DNA from: Lingula anatina
Lineage: Eukaryota; Brachiopoda; Lingulata; Lingulida; Lingulidae
DNA: 64,000 nucleotides
Direction: 5' to 3'
NCBI RefSeq assembly: GCF_001039355.2
Contig: NW_019775609.1
Location: forward strand, 57,208-121,207
Shown here one piece after another: positions 1 through 12,277 of this stretch (its first letter is position 1; every line of letters begins with the position of its first letter). Made by a program: the position numbers and the translations under genes. The notes beneath the pieces are model-generated. The model had not been told where the DNA came from and made no database searches. It saw only the letters and a program-made list of their open reading frames with translations.

Positions 1-682
1 ACACACACACACACACACCACGCTCGCAAAGAAGTGCACCCGATTCACTCCGTCAAAATACCGCTCTCCTATTTGAGTGCAACACCAGGCGGTTTTGGGT
101 TTTGAATGGCGAATTGTGGTACAGTGTATGAATTACCCAGGTCCCGCACCCCATCCCAACTTACAAAAGGGCAAAGTTTTTTTCTTTCTTTTTTTCCAAA
201 ATTCAGAAACCGAAAATTTTTCTTTGTTCCGAGATCTTTATGACCTTTCTCCAAACAAGTTACGGTTTTGTTTTCTTTCAACGTCGTCATTTATAGTGCG
301 CTTTCCGGAAATTTTTCATCCAACAAAACAGACTTACAAGAAAAGTACTATTTACCTGTCTGCTGACAACAAACACAAACCATTCAACGCGCTCAATGTG
401 AAATGAGAATCAAAACACAACAGGGCACGTTTCAACAATCACTTCAGGTACACAACAGTTAGATTTTCCCAATCAGGCGGGGCCTATTTTCAAATAAAAG
501 GGGCACTGTGTTTTTGAAAGTTCAACACGCGGTTGATAAAATAAATATCGGCCCACCTGTTTTAAAATTTGTCTTTTGCTTTAAACAGCAGACAGTTGAC
601 ATTGTAACCCGACACCCCGAAGCCTTTGTCAACCCGCCCTATCCGCAAAGATTTGTCGAGTTAGCGTTTCACTTAAGTTCTA

Positions 683-690
683 TGACGTCA
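683..690. promoter_or_regulatory. CRE palindrome upstream of EXT1
   Basis: A perfect TGACGTCA lies about 375 bases upstream of the EXT1 start codon. This is the full cAMP-response element bound by CREB/ATF factors in animals. Its position relative to the inferred transcription start (near 920-945) makes a promoter role plausible; binding is inferred from the motif alone. Confidence 0.4.
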
Positions 691-934
691 CATTCCCCTC
701 CGTGAATCACAGTCCAAACATCTCATTCGGACACGAGGGCCGATCATCATTTCCGACCGTACGTCTCTGTTTAGGAATTCTCCTGGCTCGACAGAGTTCA
801 TCATTACCTCCCTGTCTTTATTGATTACTTTTTCCTGAGCTGTGAAGAGCGAACAGCGCTGCCTGGAGAATTTTCGAAACTCCGCCTGAAAGCGACTCGG
901 TGCTTCACTGCATACACACATTGCCAGTCAGTTT

Positions 935-945
935 CAAGATGGCGG
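935..945 (+). promoter_or_regulatory. YY1-like motif near the EXT1 transcription start
   Basis: CAAGATGGCGG matches the core of the animal YY1 consensus, which characteristically lies just downstream of transcription start sites of TATA-less genes. No TATA box is evident nearby. The motif also creates an upstream ATG (see the leader ORFs). Confidence 0.4.
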
Positions 946-1110
946 ACTAGGGAAGAGTTCACGCATGATGCTGGCGAATTTTTATTTCTTTTCTCCCTGT
1001 TTCTTAAGTCAGATGTGAGATACAAGGCGCGAATTGGGTCAATGAAGAGTAGAATTCCATGCAGGCCAAGAAACGCTACCTACTCCTCGTCTTGTGCGGA
1101 GTTAGCGTGA
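939..1110 (+). promoter_or_regulatory. EXT1 5' leader with three upstream ORFs
   Basis: Three short ORFs precede the EXT1 start. The first is ATG-GCG-GAC-TAG (939-950). The second runs 965-1018 and opens with two ATGs. The third starts at 1042, is out of frame with EXT1 and overlaps its start, ending with TGA at 1108-1110. The main ATG at 1059 has a weak context (T at -3). Known uORF behaviour suggests translational damping of EXT1; whether all three lie in the mRNA depends on the unmapped start site. Confidence 0.45.
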
Positions 1111-1969
1111 TATTGTGTTACATTCTCATACCCCTGTTAGCGACGTACCGGGAAGATGGGAGCCAGTCATGGCATAGTGACGATTTGGAGTTCGGCGGAA
1201 AAAGCCGGCGGTACCTGGACGCAGAAGACTCCCACGATGACACGAACTTGCAGACGTTTTCACGTTTCCAGAGGGCGACTAAAACGACGGGATTTCGACG
1301 GAGGGAGTGTAGAATGGAGACGTGTTTTGACTTCGGCAGGTGCTCGAAGGGATTTAAGATTTACGTTTACCCGACGACCGAGCAAGTCTCGGTCCATTAT
1401 GTCAAAATTCTGAACTCCTTACGAGACTCTAGATACTACACCACCGATCCAGATGAGGCCTGTATATTCTTTCTAGCTATAGATACAACGGATAGGGATA
1501 CACTTAGTCCAAGTTATGTCAAAAATATTCCCGATAAAATCGCAAAACTTTCCCATTGGAACGAAGGCCGAAATCATGTTATTTTTAATTTGTACTCGGG
1601 CACTTGGCCCGACTATGTACAGGATCAAGACTTTGATATAGGTTACGCCATTTTAGCTAAAGCCAGTATATCAGTGCAGATATTTAGGCCTGGGTTTGAT
1701 ATTTCATTTCCGTTATTCCACAAGGAGTTGGCAGCAAAGGGGGTCGAGAAGGGCACCTTGGGGTCCCTCGCAGTCCCCCCCAATACACAATATACCTTAG
1801 CTTTTAAAGGCAAGCGTTACTTGACGGGTATCGGATCTGAGTCTCGTAACTCTCTGTATCATCTTCACAATGGAAAAGACATGATCTTACTTACGACGTG
1901 CAAACACGGAAAAGGTTGGAAAGTATTACAGGATGAAAGGTGCCCACATGACAACGAAATTTACGACAA
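1059..1969 (+). CDS. EXT1: Exostosin-1 (EXT1), coding exon 1
   Basis: This exon encodes residues 1-303 of exostosin-1, the Golgi/ER type II membrane glycosyltransferase that, with EXT2, polymerises heparan sulfate by adding alternating GlcA and GlcNAc. The start MQAKKRY is that of vertebrate EXT1. A signal anchor spans about residues 8-28, followed by a variable stem. The GT47 exostosin domain then begins, with the cysteine pair in CRMETCFDF, FKIYVYP, the stretch FNLYSGTWPDY and KGKRYLTGIGS. The exon ends before a strong GTAAGT donor in phase 2 (AA, completed by G of exon 2 to make Lys). Joining all nine exons gives 2235 bases, about 744 residues, against 746 in human EXT1. Paralogues EXT2 and EXTL are unlikely given the N-terminus and length. 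Confidence 0.97.
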
Positions 1970-2167
1970 GTAAGTGCGAGATTTCTTTTTAGAAAAAAAA
2001 TAGCCTTTGAATATGTTCATAATATGTTGTATTTCAGGTTTACAAAGAGAAGACGGTGAAAATCATGCCTTCTTCATTGTCAGTACATATTGTATGTGTG
2101 TTTGTTTATGTATGATTGTTTCTGTCATTACCAATGATGTACTAGTACTATGTAACATATACTTCAT

Positions 2168-2170
<3 letters not shown>

Positions 2171-2214
<44 letters not shown>
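2171..2214. repeat. (CT)n microsatellite
   Basis: About 22 uninterrupted CT dinucleotides near the start of EXT1 intron 1. Open frames across it on both strands are translations of the repeat. Confidence 0.9.
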
Positions 2215-2219
<5 letters not shown>

Positions 2220-2895
2220 ATGTGTTGTTTGTTTTACCCTTACACGAAGGGAGAGAGAATGAGGGACAGAGATGGAAAGAGAGAGAAGTAAGGAAAGAAT
2301 TTCTATACCTACCATACTTCTGTCAAGATCCAGCTGTATATTTTCAAGAAATTGACACCAGAAACAAGAGAGTACAACTCTTACGCAAGAATAGATCAAA
2401 TATAAACAACAGCAGGTTTTTGGAGTGTTTTATTTGCTCCCTTGAGCTAAGGCTTATTTCCCAAAATTCTCCTCATTTTAAGACAAAATGTGATCCTATT
2501 TCTCCACAGTGGTATTCAGTATGAAGAGTGAGTGCCAATGTATAATGCTAGAGGTGTTATGGAAGTCCACAGCATGTAGTCAAGTGTAGTTAGAACCACT
2601 TGTTTACTGGGCAACATATTTTAAAGGAGACATGATGTAGTGAGCACTTTCAACTTCCCAGGTGTGGGTTGAATGGGTATGGAATTGGTTGAAATTTATA
2701 ATCTGCGAAAAAGTTTTTAACATTGAGCCTTTATTGGGATACTTTTTCACAGGCTGCCAAATTCATAAACCAAAGGTATTATGAATTAATTAGTTTTTTA
2801 CTTATTTATGAAAAATATTCATATGGAAATGGATCAGTGGGATGTTATGCCTTGTGAAGAAAAGCAGCCACACCTACTTCAACTCTTAACCCAAC

Positions 2896-2940
<45 letters not shown>

Positions 2941-3108
2941 ACCCCCCCACTCTTCACAAACATTTTCCTTACCCTTCGGCCCTGATAAGGCCGATGTTTG
3001 AGACAGCACGTTCGACCTACTTTTATAACATCGGTTAAAAGTAGTCAGTGTCACTTATCATTAGATATATATTATACATGTACATGTACATCCCACAGCA
3101 TAAGAACC

Positions 3109-3215
3109 ATGGCGGACTCGAACAAGTCCACCGCTGGCATTCATTACGATCAGAGTACCTCTGAGGCGTACTCTTTGTACAGACCTCTCTGGACAGACAC
3201 CATAGTAGGACGGGT
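3109..3215 (+). other. Orphan coding-like fragment ending at an assembly gap
   Basis: An ATG in a good context (ACCATGG) at 3109 opens a frame of about 35 codons running into the N at 3216. The peptide begins MADSNKSTAG and contains EAYSLYRPLWTDTIV, which is compositionally protein-like and vaguely recalls the AY-x-x-YRP start of some class I methyltransferases. It is preceded by leader-like sequence and followed, after the N, by CCACCA repeats. It could be a first exon of a gene nested in EXT1 intron 1, or a fragment misjoined here at the gap. The function is not established. Confidence 0.3.
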
Positions 3216-4820
3216 NCCCCCCACCACCACCACCACCACCACACTGCTGAATTTAAGCAAAGTATAATAGCACAGTGGCAGGTTTTAACATGTCAGAATC
3301 CGGTCCAAGTTTCTATCCTGTCTGAACACGTCATGGGGTCTTTTTCAGCCCTGCTAACTGCATGGTTCCACTGCACACCCAAGATGAAGTGAATTGATTA
3401 AACACTGGTAACCCACTTTCTTTGTGATTAGGTAAACACGTTCATCTAAACTAAAGAAACTCGTCAGGAATCAGTGGAGTGTGAGAGAGGAGAAAAGTTC
3501 TGATAATTTTTTTGCTATTGTTTGTATTTGATTACTTAATCTTAGTGTGTAATTGGAAAATTGGATGTGGGGTTTTGACTCGGTGTGAAAGGACAGGTAT
3601 GAAGGAAGAGGACCTGATCTTTTCCTTGTTCATAAACTTTATTGTGTATTGAGTAATTAGAGGAACTTTTTTTTTCTTTTGACCTTTCATGAATAAAAGA
3701 AATTTAAGTGTATGATATTCCAAATGTTGAAATGGAACCTTTGAAACAAAATTGAAAGTTTTTTATCAGGTTTTTTCCCTTCATTCAAGATCATTAATAA
3801 GAAAAAGATAATAAAAAATTGACTATAAGGAACTATTTGATGTGTCACTGATATTTCTGTGAAGTCGAAAATTCAGAAATGAAAAAAGGAAATTCAGAAA
3901 TCAAATGAGTGGGAGGTAAGAAAGTGAACGGTGGCCTTTTAAAAAGCCCACTTCATGCCAGGGCCTGCCTATTCCTTATCAAACATTTTATCAAAGTCTC
4001 ACTTTTGATTTGTTATAGTGAATTACACCTGTTAATCGCACTACGGAACACAGACCCTATATTTACACAATCTGAGTTGGGGACTGATTAACCTGGCTGT
4101 TCTGATAACAGAGGTAGGGTTGAGGCCCTTTCTCTTTACTTTCAACTGAAATGCTTAAAGTTTAAGACAGCGGAGACATTTATTGCTCCTTCCTCCCCCT
4201 CCCTCTTCTCCTCCCCCATAAAATAATAAATCCTTCCTTCTGTAATTTCAAGATTTATGTGGCTTTGTTATTAAGAGAGAGAAAGACCCTGGGAGGGGGG
4301 GGGGTTGAGATAGTGAGAGAAAAAAAAGATTTGTAGGAAAAGGGGGACGCAAACGTGTCCTCAGAAAAAGAGGAAGACAAAGTGTGAAGGAAAAAAAAAA
4401 TTGGCTTAAAATTGTTTCATACTTCATACAAAATTGACACTGAGCATGTTTTTTGTTTAGGAATCAAAGACAAAAAAAAAAAATGAAATAAAAATTCAGT
4501 ACCAGCATCAAGTGTCCGAGTTGCATGCTGCAGTTATAATGTATCAGTACCTGTCCCTGTATTATACCAGTTTGTAGGGGCAGAATAAGAGGTCAGATCT
4601 TCAGTATTAAATATCAGTAGTGTTCCATACTTTGAGTAACATTAGAAGCAAGTGGAGTCAGAAAAAAAAGACACACAACTGGTGATGAGCCTTGAGGGCT
4701 TGTGTTTGCACTTGGATACAATTTAGGCCAATTTTGGTTGTGATTTCATCCATTGAGCCCTCCCCTCAATCAGTATAAACCTGGTTGAGATTATTTATAA
4801 GACGTCATGTCTTACTTATA

Positions 4821-4989
4821 CTGGGGTGGTGCTAGCAATTTTTTTTTTTTTTCGTTTAGCCAAATTACTACTTTTTCACTGCTTTTTTATCCAAATGGTT
4901 TAAATTTGACTCAAGTAAGTCAAATCAACCCTATTTTGTTTAGTCAGTTTTAGCATTTGGCTAAATTGGGGAGTGTTAGCGCTACCCAG
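4821..4989. mobile_element. TA-flanked MITE, family 3, copy 1
   Basis: The ends are imperfect inverted repeats: CTGGGGTGGTGCTAGCA on the left, and the reverse complement of GTGTTAGCGCTACCCAG on the right. Both sides carry TATA, consistent with a TA target duplication as in Tc1/mariner-type elements. Related copies lie at 30581-30746 and 34267-34431. There is no coding capacity. Confidence 0.6.
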
Positions 4990-7366
4990 TATAAAATTGT
5001 AGTGGAGTTTTTGGTACTTACGCTATGCTATGCAGGACAAATATATGGGTTTTTTTGGTGCTATTCATTTTGCCTGTGATTGTATATGGAAATATCTGAA
5101 TATACTGGAATACATTCCAACAAATGTATTGAAAAAGATTTTTGCAACTATCTGACTGACTAGTGCAAAATACTACGCTTTGATATCATTACTAGTAAGT
5201 TGTTCACCAGCAGGAGTAATGCAGAAAAAATGTGATTATTGTAAATATTTAATAACCATCATTGACTTTTTATTGCTCTGTCTTTTGAAACGTTTAAAAC
5301 ATTTAGGCATCAGTGATGACAATTTTCTTTATCCCATATGGAAAAAGTGATGTGGAACAAAAACTCTTAATCAGTAAGAAATTGTTTATCACAAATTTCA
5401 TCAATTGCTACATAGCAAGCAGTTGGCACAGAAAAGGTGCATGTTTGCAAAGGGATACAATCAGGATACTTGTATGTGAATTTGCAGGTTAAGATTGCAT
5501 AGATGCTCTATGTGGCTAAATGTAACCTGTAAAAAAAGGCAGCAAAGGATGCTTACGCAGCTCATAAGCACTTGCCCTCATTTCAGGTTAAGAACCAGAA
5601 AAGCTTTAAAAATTCAGGTCGCATTTGACTTCCCTACCAAGACAAGGAGTCATGCATCGCAATAAAAAAATTAAAAAGACCACTGGTGTTGCCTGCCGTC
5701 AAAAAACGAGATACTGTACATAAATAATGACCAAGTTAGTTCCACTTCACTAAGCTTTCTTACAAGAGTCTGTGTTAACGAGGACTTCTAATTCTCTCTC
5801 TCTCTCTCTTTTTTTTTTCTTTCAACAAGATTTTATGCACTGGGAGGTGTTTGAACAAGTCTTGAGGTCATATCTCAGAACTTTTGTCTTGGTCTGACAT
5901 ACCAGACATGTTTGTCTGCATACTGTGGCAAATTTCATTTTTACAGAAGGAAGAATCTTTTAAATTAATGGTATCTTCCATTTTTTCTTTTCAGTTTGTA
6001 GAATAAAAGAATTATGTGTCATTTAAAAAACAAACATGAAAGAATGAAACTGGGAAAAGATAAAGTGCTCATCATATGATTCATTAAATTATTATTTTAA
6101 ATGTCTTTTTGACAACTTACACACACACACACACACACACAAACAAAAAAAAAAAAAAAACAGCATTTATGGTTGATACCAAGTTATCATTGATAATTTA
6201 GGGGTATTTCTTCTTTTAATCAAATACTGTACATAACAGATTAGCTCCTAAATTAGATAGGAAATGAAACTATTCTGCCAAACAACTAGTATTTTCACTC
6301 TCACAAATATGAATTATTTAAACTATTTTCTGAATTAATTGATTGTTAGGCAATCAGTAAGGTATTATTTTTTGGGGGGGAGGGGGGCTATGTCCCTGAC
6401 AATCTTTCCATGTTGAGAGTGAATATTTTGATAAACCCATTGTTTAGCATCTTTTTATTTTCGGAAGAAAACCCAACATACTTGTGACATCAAACAAATA
6501 ATTTTATACAGATGAAAAAAAGTCTTAATTTGTTGTTTGTAATAAAAATCCAAGAAAAAGCCCAGAAGATGCAGAGAGAGACGGTAGCTATTGTAGTAAG
6601 TCCAGAGGTTGATCATGGGATACTCGGCTATCTCATTAATTACTTAACTCTAAGCTCGCCTGGAACACTGCCTACTTCAGTTTGTGTGCAGGGATAATCC
6701 CCCTCTTTTATCTTTTTATCGACAAAAGCTTGCTGAAATGAACCGTTGGACTGCAGGAGTTCTACGTGTGGGAAGCGTGTTATTGAGTACAGGATGATAT
6801 TTGAAGGGGGAGGCTGAATTAAATCTTGAATTGTTGACTTTAGGCATTCTTATTGTTACCACATCCCATTGAGTCATGTGTAAAGTTAAGACAGGTTTTG
6901 ATTTATTTTATTTGTGCTTCATAAATTGGTTTTATTTAACCATCTCTAATTTTTGTGGTAGATACTGTTTTGTGTGGCTAAATCTACTGAACCTCTAATG
7001 CATTTTAGACTAAATATATGGAAATATATTTTATCAATTTATTTCTATACACGTTAATTTTACAAAGTCTCTGACTTTACCAAAAAAATTATGAAGTACT
7101 AAGACTAAGCACTAAATACTGTTTCTTCAATCAGTTGCTAAAGTTAGAATTATTGGCATTTAATAGTTTTATGTCTCTAATGGATTTTGTAGTTGCTAAG
7201 GTGGCAAAATAAAAGGGGGGATGCATTTACTTTTGCCAAAGTGAAATGACTTCTACAGCAAAGTTTCCCGAAAAAAAAAAAAGTATATACCACACTCTTC
7301 CTGAAACTCAAGGTTAACCTTTAAAAAATTATTCATGGTAGGGGCATATTCAGACTTCACATTTTA

Positions 7367-7819
7367 GGACCCTTTCCAAATAAAACTATTGGATCAATGT
7401 AGATCAATCCAACTCTGAGGAGAATCTCCCTAAATGCAATCAAATTAGCAGATTAAGACCCCATTCCCATAGATTTTAGATCGATCTATCCTTGTGAGGA
7501 GTCTCACTAGATTACTGTCAGCTTAGCCGGCTTAAGCGTCTGGCCCCGCCTACTAAAAGCTGTAGGGGGGTAATTAACTGTGGTGCGCGCTTGGCTGACT
7601 GCAATTTAGCGTGAACCTCAGGGAGTTAGGTCGTTCTAAATCTAAATCTCTGCACCCTAACACACCTGCCTCCTGGCATTGGGTAGTATACAGAAAGCTG
7701 GTAATTATACGAGTACATTGGAAACAAGAGGAGGTGTGTTAATGTGATGGCATTCAGCAAGAGTCCCCACTGAGTGTGATTGATCGACCTAGACAGATAG
7801 TTTCATTTGAAATGAGCCC
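7367..7819. mobile_element. Family 2 long-TIR MITE, split by a nested element
   Basis: The left arm (7367-7456) and right arm (about 7717-7819) are inverted relatives of each other and of the arms of the elements at 58126-58413 and 63051-63326. The core (about 7675-7716) matches the core of those elements in the opposite orientation. TTA flanks both outer ends (7364-7366 and 7820-7822). A family 1 MITE is inserted at 7457-7657, splitting the left part. No ORF is present. The TTA duplication suggests a PIF/Harbinger-type mobiliser. Confidence 0.65.
7457..7657. mobile_element. Family 1 Harbinger-like MITE, copy A (nested)
   Basis: A 201-bp element with ends GACCCCATTCCCATAGATTT and a degenerate inverse at the right. 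Internal landmarks shared with the other copies are GATCGATCTATCC, CTTAAGCGTCTG, GGGTAATTAACTG and GGGAGTTAGGTC. It is flanked by TAA on both sides (7454-7456, 7658-7660), equal to TTA in the other orientation. It sits inside a family 2 element. Confidence 0.8.
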
Positions 7820-7841
7820 TTAGTAGATTATAATCGCAGTT

Positions 7842-7854
7842 TGACCTTTGACCT
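7842..7854 (-). promoter_or_regulatory. Perfect DR1 nuclear-receptor site
   Basis: Read on the minus strand this is AGGTCAAAGGTCA, two AGGTCA half-sites spaced by one base, the textbook binding site of RXR heterodimers and HNF4. It lies deep in EXT1 intron 1. Function is inferred from motif identity only. Confidence 0.3.
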
Positions 7855-8899
7855 TAGCCATCTGCAACATCAAAGACAAGATGTTTCACAACTCTGCCAA
7901 AAAAATTTTACAACAGTTGGAGGAGAATGATGTATTGCCCCCTTTCTCCCCCTCCATTTTCCACAGTCACCTATCACAGCAGAAACACCAATAAGATTTG
8001 TTAATATTGAAGAATTGAAACATTATTTGAGAATAATTTAAGAATAATATACATATTTACATTCAGTTTATCTACTAAAAGGAAAAGCTATATATCAAGG
8101 TTTATGGTTGGTATCATATGCACACATTTTTCATGATAGGCTAGGTCGGTCTGCAAGAATAAAGATGCACCGAAATAATAAAAAAATCTGTTATGATAGT
8201 TAGTGCTGAGAAAAAAAGACAATTTATATGGTATTATTCACAAATTCCAAACGTAAAAAAAAAAGACTAAACATTGTACATTTTCATCATCTCTTTATTT
8301 TGTAACAATTTTTTTTTTTTCAAATTCTGACAGGTTATCATCTAGCCATTCAAAACTTTATGATATTCTTTATCAGAAAAAAAAATAATTAATTTGGACT
8401 TATACAAAAAAATTCTTTTTGGAAACATATTTCCTCATTTTTGTTAGAATTTCATGAGCATAAGCCATATAATAGACAATGAATACAGATGCAAACCAGG
8501 CCTCGTTATGTTCAGCACAGAGGCAAGCTGTATCTAGAATAGCGCCTAACTGAGGAGGAAATTAGATAATAACATCTCCAGGGACAAATTGAAAACTATT
8601 AGAGAGAGTTAATTAATAAGGCAGGGTCATATAATATATCATATAAATGTATATCCAGGGGGGGATTTGTGAGGGCACCTGTGGCGCCGCCTGTCTGAAA
8701 GGAACCATTATTTTGGCATTCAGATAGGGTTGGTTTGTGGATTTATCATCTTAGCTTAAAATGTGTGTCTGTTACTCAGAAATGCCGCTCAGACAAATTG
8801 ATGATTAGGTGTGATTAGGTTCAGCAGTCATCAAGTAAAGAGTGCTGTACATAGTAAATACCACTTCGCATTATAGTTGTCGGCAAGGGAGGCTACTAT

Positions 8900-9060
8900 C
8901 AGGGTCGGATGGAAGCCGTCTGCTGGCACTTCTGGAAAACACTCAGAATTTTCAAATTTACATTGATGGGCATCTAATTTTTCTGTCAGAAGATGGTCAA
9001 AATAAGAGGATGGATCAAAAAAGATAATTTGGAAAACTGTCAGAAAATATCTCTGAGAAC
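8900..9060. mobile_element. Degenerate relative of the CAGGGGCGGAT element
   Basis: This stretch aligns along its length with the reverse complement of the haplotype-specific element at 36988-37155. The left end is CAGGGTCGGAT; shared blocks include TTTACATTGATGGGCATCTA, GAGGATGGAT and AATTTGGAA. The right end has lost the canonical terminus. It is an old copy of the same non-autonomous family. Confidence 0.6.
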
Positions 9061-12000
9061 TAGTAGATTTCTGCAGCTTTTAACCCTTTTTCATTTTATT
9101 ATGATAGAAATGTAAAATGATAAATATTTATTTTTTTTATGGAGGGTATTATTTTTTCCCAAGCCTTTCGTTCTTTATACTACTAACTAGATTCCTGTCC
9201 ATTTGGTGCATCTTTCCCGAGACGGTACAGAATCAAGAAAAAAAAGGATAAACTTGTTGGAGGTCCATGTTCAAAGTTGGGGCTCGCAATTTTGCAACTC
9301 TATACTAGTACTTTCTACATCTTTATCTGACACTGCATGCAGAAGCAATCACTTCTGTTGAAAGCTCACAATATGTTGAGATAAACATAATCATTACCAT
9401 TAAACAGACTACCATCTTAGAGCAATGGAGAAGGGGGTGTATAAATGACCGATATTCACTAAATATTTTTTTCCCTGGATCATCCAACTTATTATGTTAT
9501 CATCTAATAATTGTTGTCAACTGTCAATAATTTTGAGGATTCCTGAGAGGAAGAAGCCAAAAACCATTCTATCTGTAGTTGCCACATTACCAGAACACTT
9601 GAGGCTATTGAACAAAGTTTGGAACAAGATACAATTTAGCACAGCAACCACCAAAAAAACAGGTCTACTCGGTACTTCTAACAGTGGCTGCTCCCATCAA
9701 AATACATTCAGCTGCCAACAATATGGAAGATCCTGTGCAGCCCACATTTGCCTCTTTATGAAATTTCGAATGTTGCCGTATTCATACTGTTAATGAGTGA
9801 CAGCTGGTGATGTTGATTATGTTGATGAATCCTGATAAAATTATTGTTGAAGAATGACTATGTACTAGTAATATTTCTTTGATGAAAATTGGTAGCTCAT
9901 ACAATCCATGTGAAAGTTTTTTTCTCTCTTGGAAATGTTTTAACATGTGGATGTTTAAAAAGTGGATCGAGTAGTGCTTTACACTACGTTTTGTCCAGCT
10001 CAAAGTGATATTATTCACAATATTGTATTAATTATTTAAAGAAAAAATGAATGTTCCCCTAAATTAAAAAGGGGGGAAAGGAAATTTTCTGAAATTGTCC
10101 ACCTCTATTGATGAGAGAGGAAAGCTTAGTGAAGGTACTAGTATTTCTGACTGAACACCTCAGATACTGCAGTCAGGGAGTTGTTTGTGGCTGAAGTCCT
10201 TTGAAGTCTCTTCTTCATTCTGTTTGTAACAGTTTAACTTTAGTAACTCAGTAATTTGCACAAGAAAAAAAGAAAAAATATCAAAATAAAAATCCTGCAA
10301 AACAAATACTATCATGTCTAACTTGAAGCTGCATCTCCCATTACCTTTCTAAAGACAGTTTAACTTAGTTAGAAAAATTATCCCTCAAAATACCCCCCCC
10401 CCCAACCTTTCTTTTGAAACCTACCCCCATCTCGTCTACTCTGAGTTGCAATTTACTGGTACCCCCCCCCCAAAAAAAAAAAAACAAAAAAAAAACCACC
10501 TTTAAAAATAACAGGCAACAAAGAACATCTGGGTATGTAAAAGAGAGACTGTTACAGTTGGGGTGGTTTTTATGTCTGGCCTTTTGACAACTGAAACCTT
10601 GGAAGAAAATTAACCGTGGCTCAGGTAAAGGTTACGGTATGTTTTTCTATCATTATTTGAGGCGAGGGATCAGCCGGTTGGAAAAAAGATGTGATATTAG
10701 CTCCCTTCTAACATCCGACCGACTTACCCAAGTTTTCTGTAGGTGGAGTTAAAGTGCTATCACACAGCGCGGCATGAGCTGTAGAAAAAATTCCTGACAA
10801 ATTGTGAGAGGAATGTGTTGTTTTTGATACCAGGTTGATTGAAGTTACAGTAAAAAGAAGTGCAAGTGACCTTGGTGTGTCTGTACCAGGGTTGAATATT
10901 TTTATGTAGCAAAGCATTCTCTTTAGAGACATAGTGATATAGGACTTATTGGTCTTGTTTTTGAGGATTTGCTCTCTTTGAAATTGTAAAATAAAGTTAA
11001 CATACAAGTAGTTGCTTGGTCATGTGTGTTATGATTAAGACAGATAAAAGTCAAAAGGAGAGGGTTTGGGTCCTATTTTTTGACATCCTGGTATCTTCCT
11101 CTGAATTCTGCTCTTGCTGAGGGTTTACTTATACTGTAGGTGTCTCCATGATGCCATGGTATAATATATGAAAACTATGATTTTTGTTGCTTTATTTTAA
11201 AATATTACTTCAGCTGAGAATTCAATCATCTTATTTTGACTTCAGAAAAAAAAAACACAAGAAAGAGAGAGACGGAGAGAGAGACTGCAGCTATTGCAGA
11301 ATGGCTTGAAATAAGTTGAGCCTTTTCTGCACTGCGTACCTGAAGCAGCCAGCTATATTAGCTAAGTTTAATGTGCCGTTTATTTTTGTTTCTGCTATTG
11401 CCCTCAGGTGTACTGAGGATTCCAAATGTATGGTAACATCTCTCTAAACTTGAACAGGTTAGGGTTTTGATTTGCCCTCAAAATTCATTTGTTAGTGTAA
11501 CCTGAAATTTTGGTTCGAAATGACTGAAAAGATACATGAAGTATTCTTTTCTTAGTTGTCTGATAATGAGTAAATTGAAAGACAATTAAGTGTTGTGATA
11601 TGTACAGAAATTTGAGAATTATTACCATCTAAGAAGGGGGGTACATGCATTGGAAGCTTGGAGAGAGTTCAGGTTAGATTGAGAAGTGTTCTCCTGGACA
11701 TAATAAATTGCTATGTTCTATGAAGTTCACAAATTATATTTCCTTTAGGATGCTTAGAAATAGTATCCACGTCTTTAAAATGCCTTGCATTATCACTGTC
11801 TCCTCCCTTCTCTTTCTCTCAGGTGCACACACACCTACAGACTTACAAAGAGAAAGAGAGAGATGCGCCTACTCACAGTAGTTCACAAACCCTCGGTAAA
11901 AGACACTGCAACAAAAACACGAAATACCAGTTCTCTTATCTCATCGTGGAGCCTCACAGAGCCCCACCTTGCCAGTTTCCAAGACGAACCGTGTCACATC

Positions 12001-12246
12001 AGCGCTCACTTACGACAATTTATTGCGTCTTATGCCACTTAGCATGCAATGGCGTAACTAGTATAGTGATTCACACTCGGGGCAGTCTCGTCTCAGACAG
12101 AAAATCCTTGTCCTGTTCAGACGTGTTCAGACGCGTTGTAAATTTAGACAGCCCAGTGAGAATAAATGAGATTGTTAGGCACTATATACTAAATACAAAA
12201 TGTAAAAAATATTCATGTTAGATCAATTGAGCAGCCCTACCTCCCT

Positions 12247-12277
<31 letters not shown>

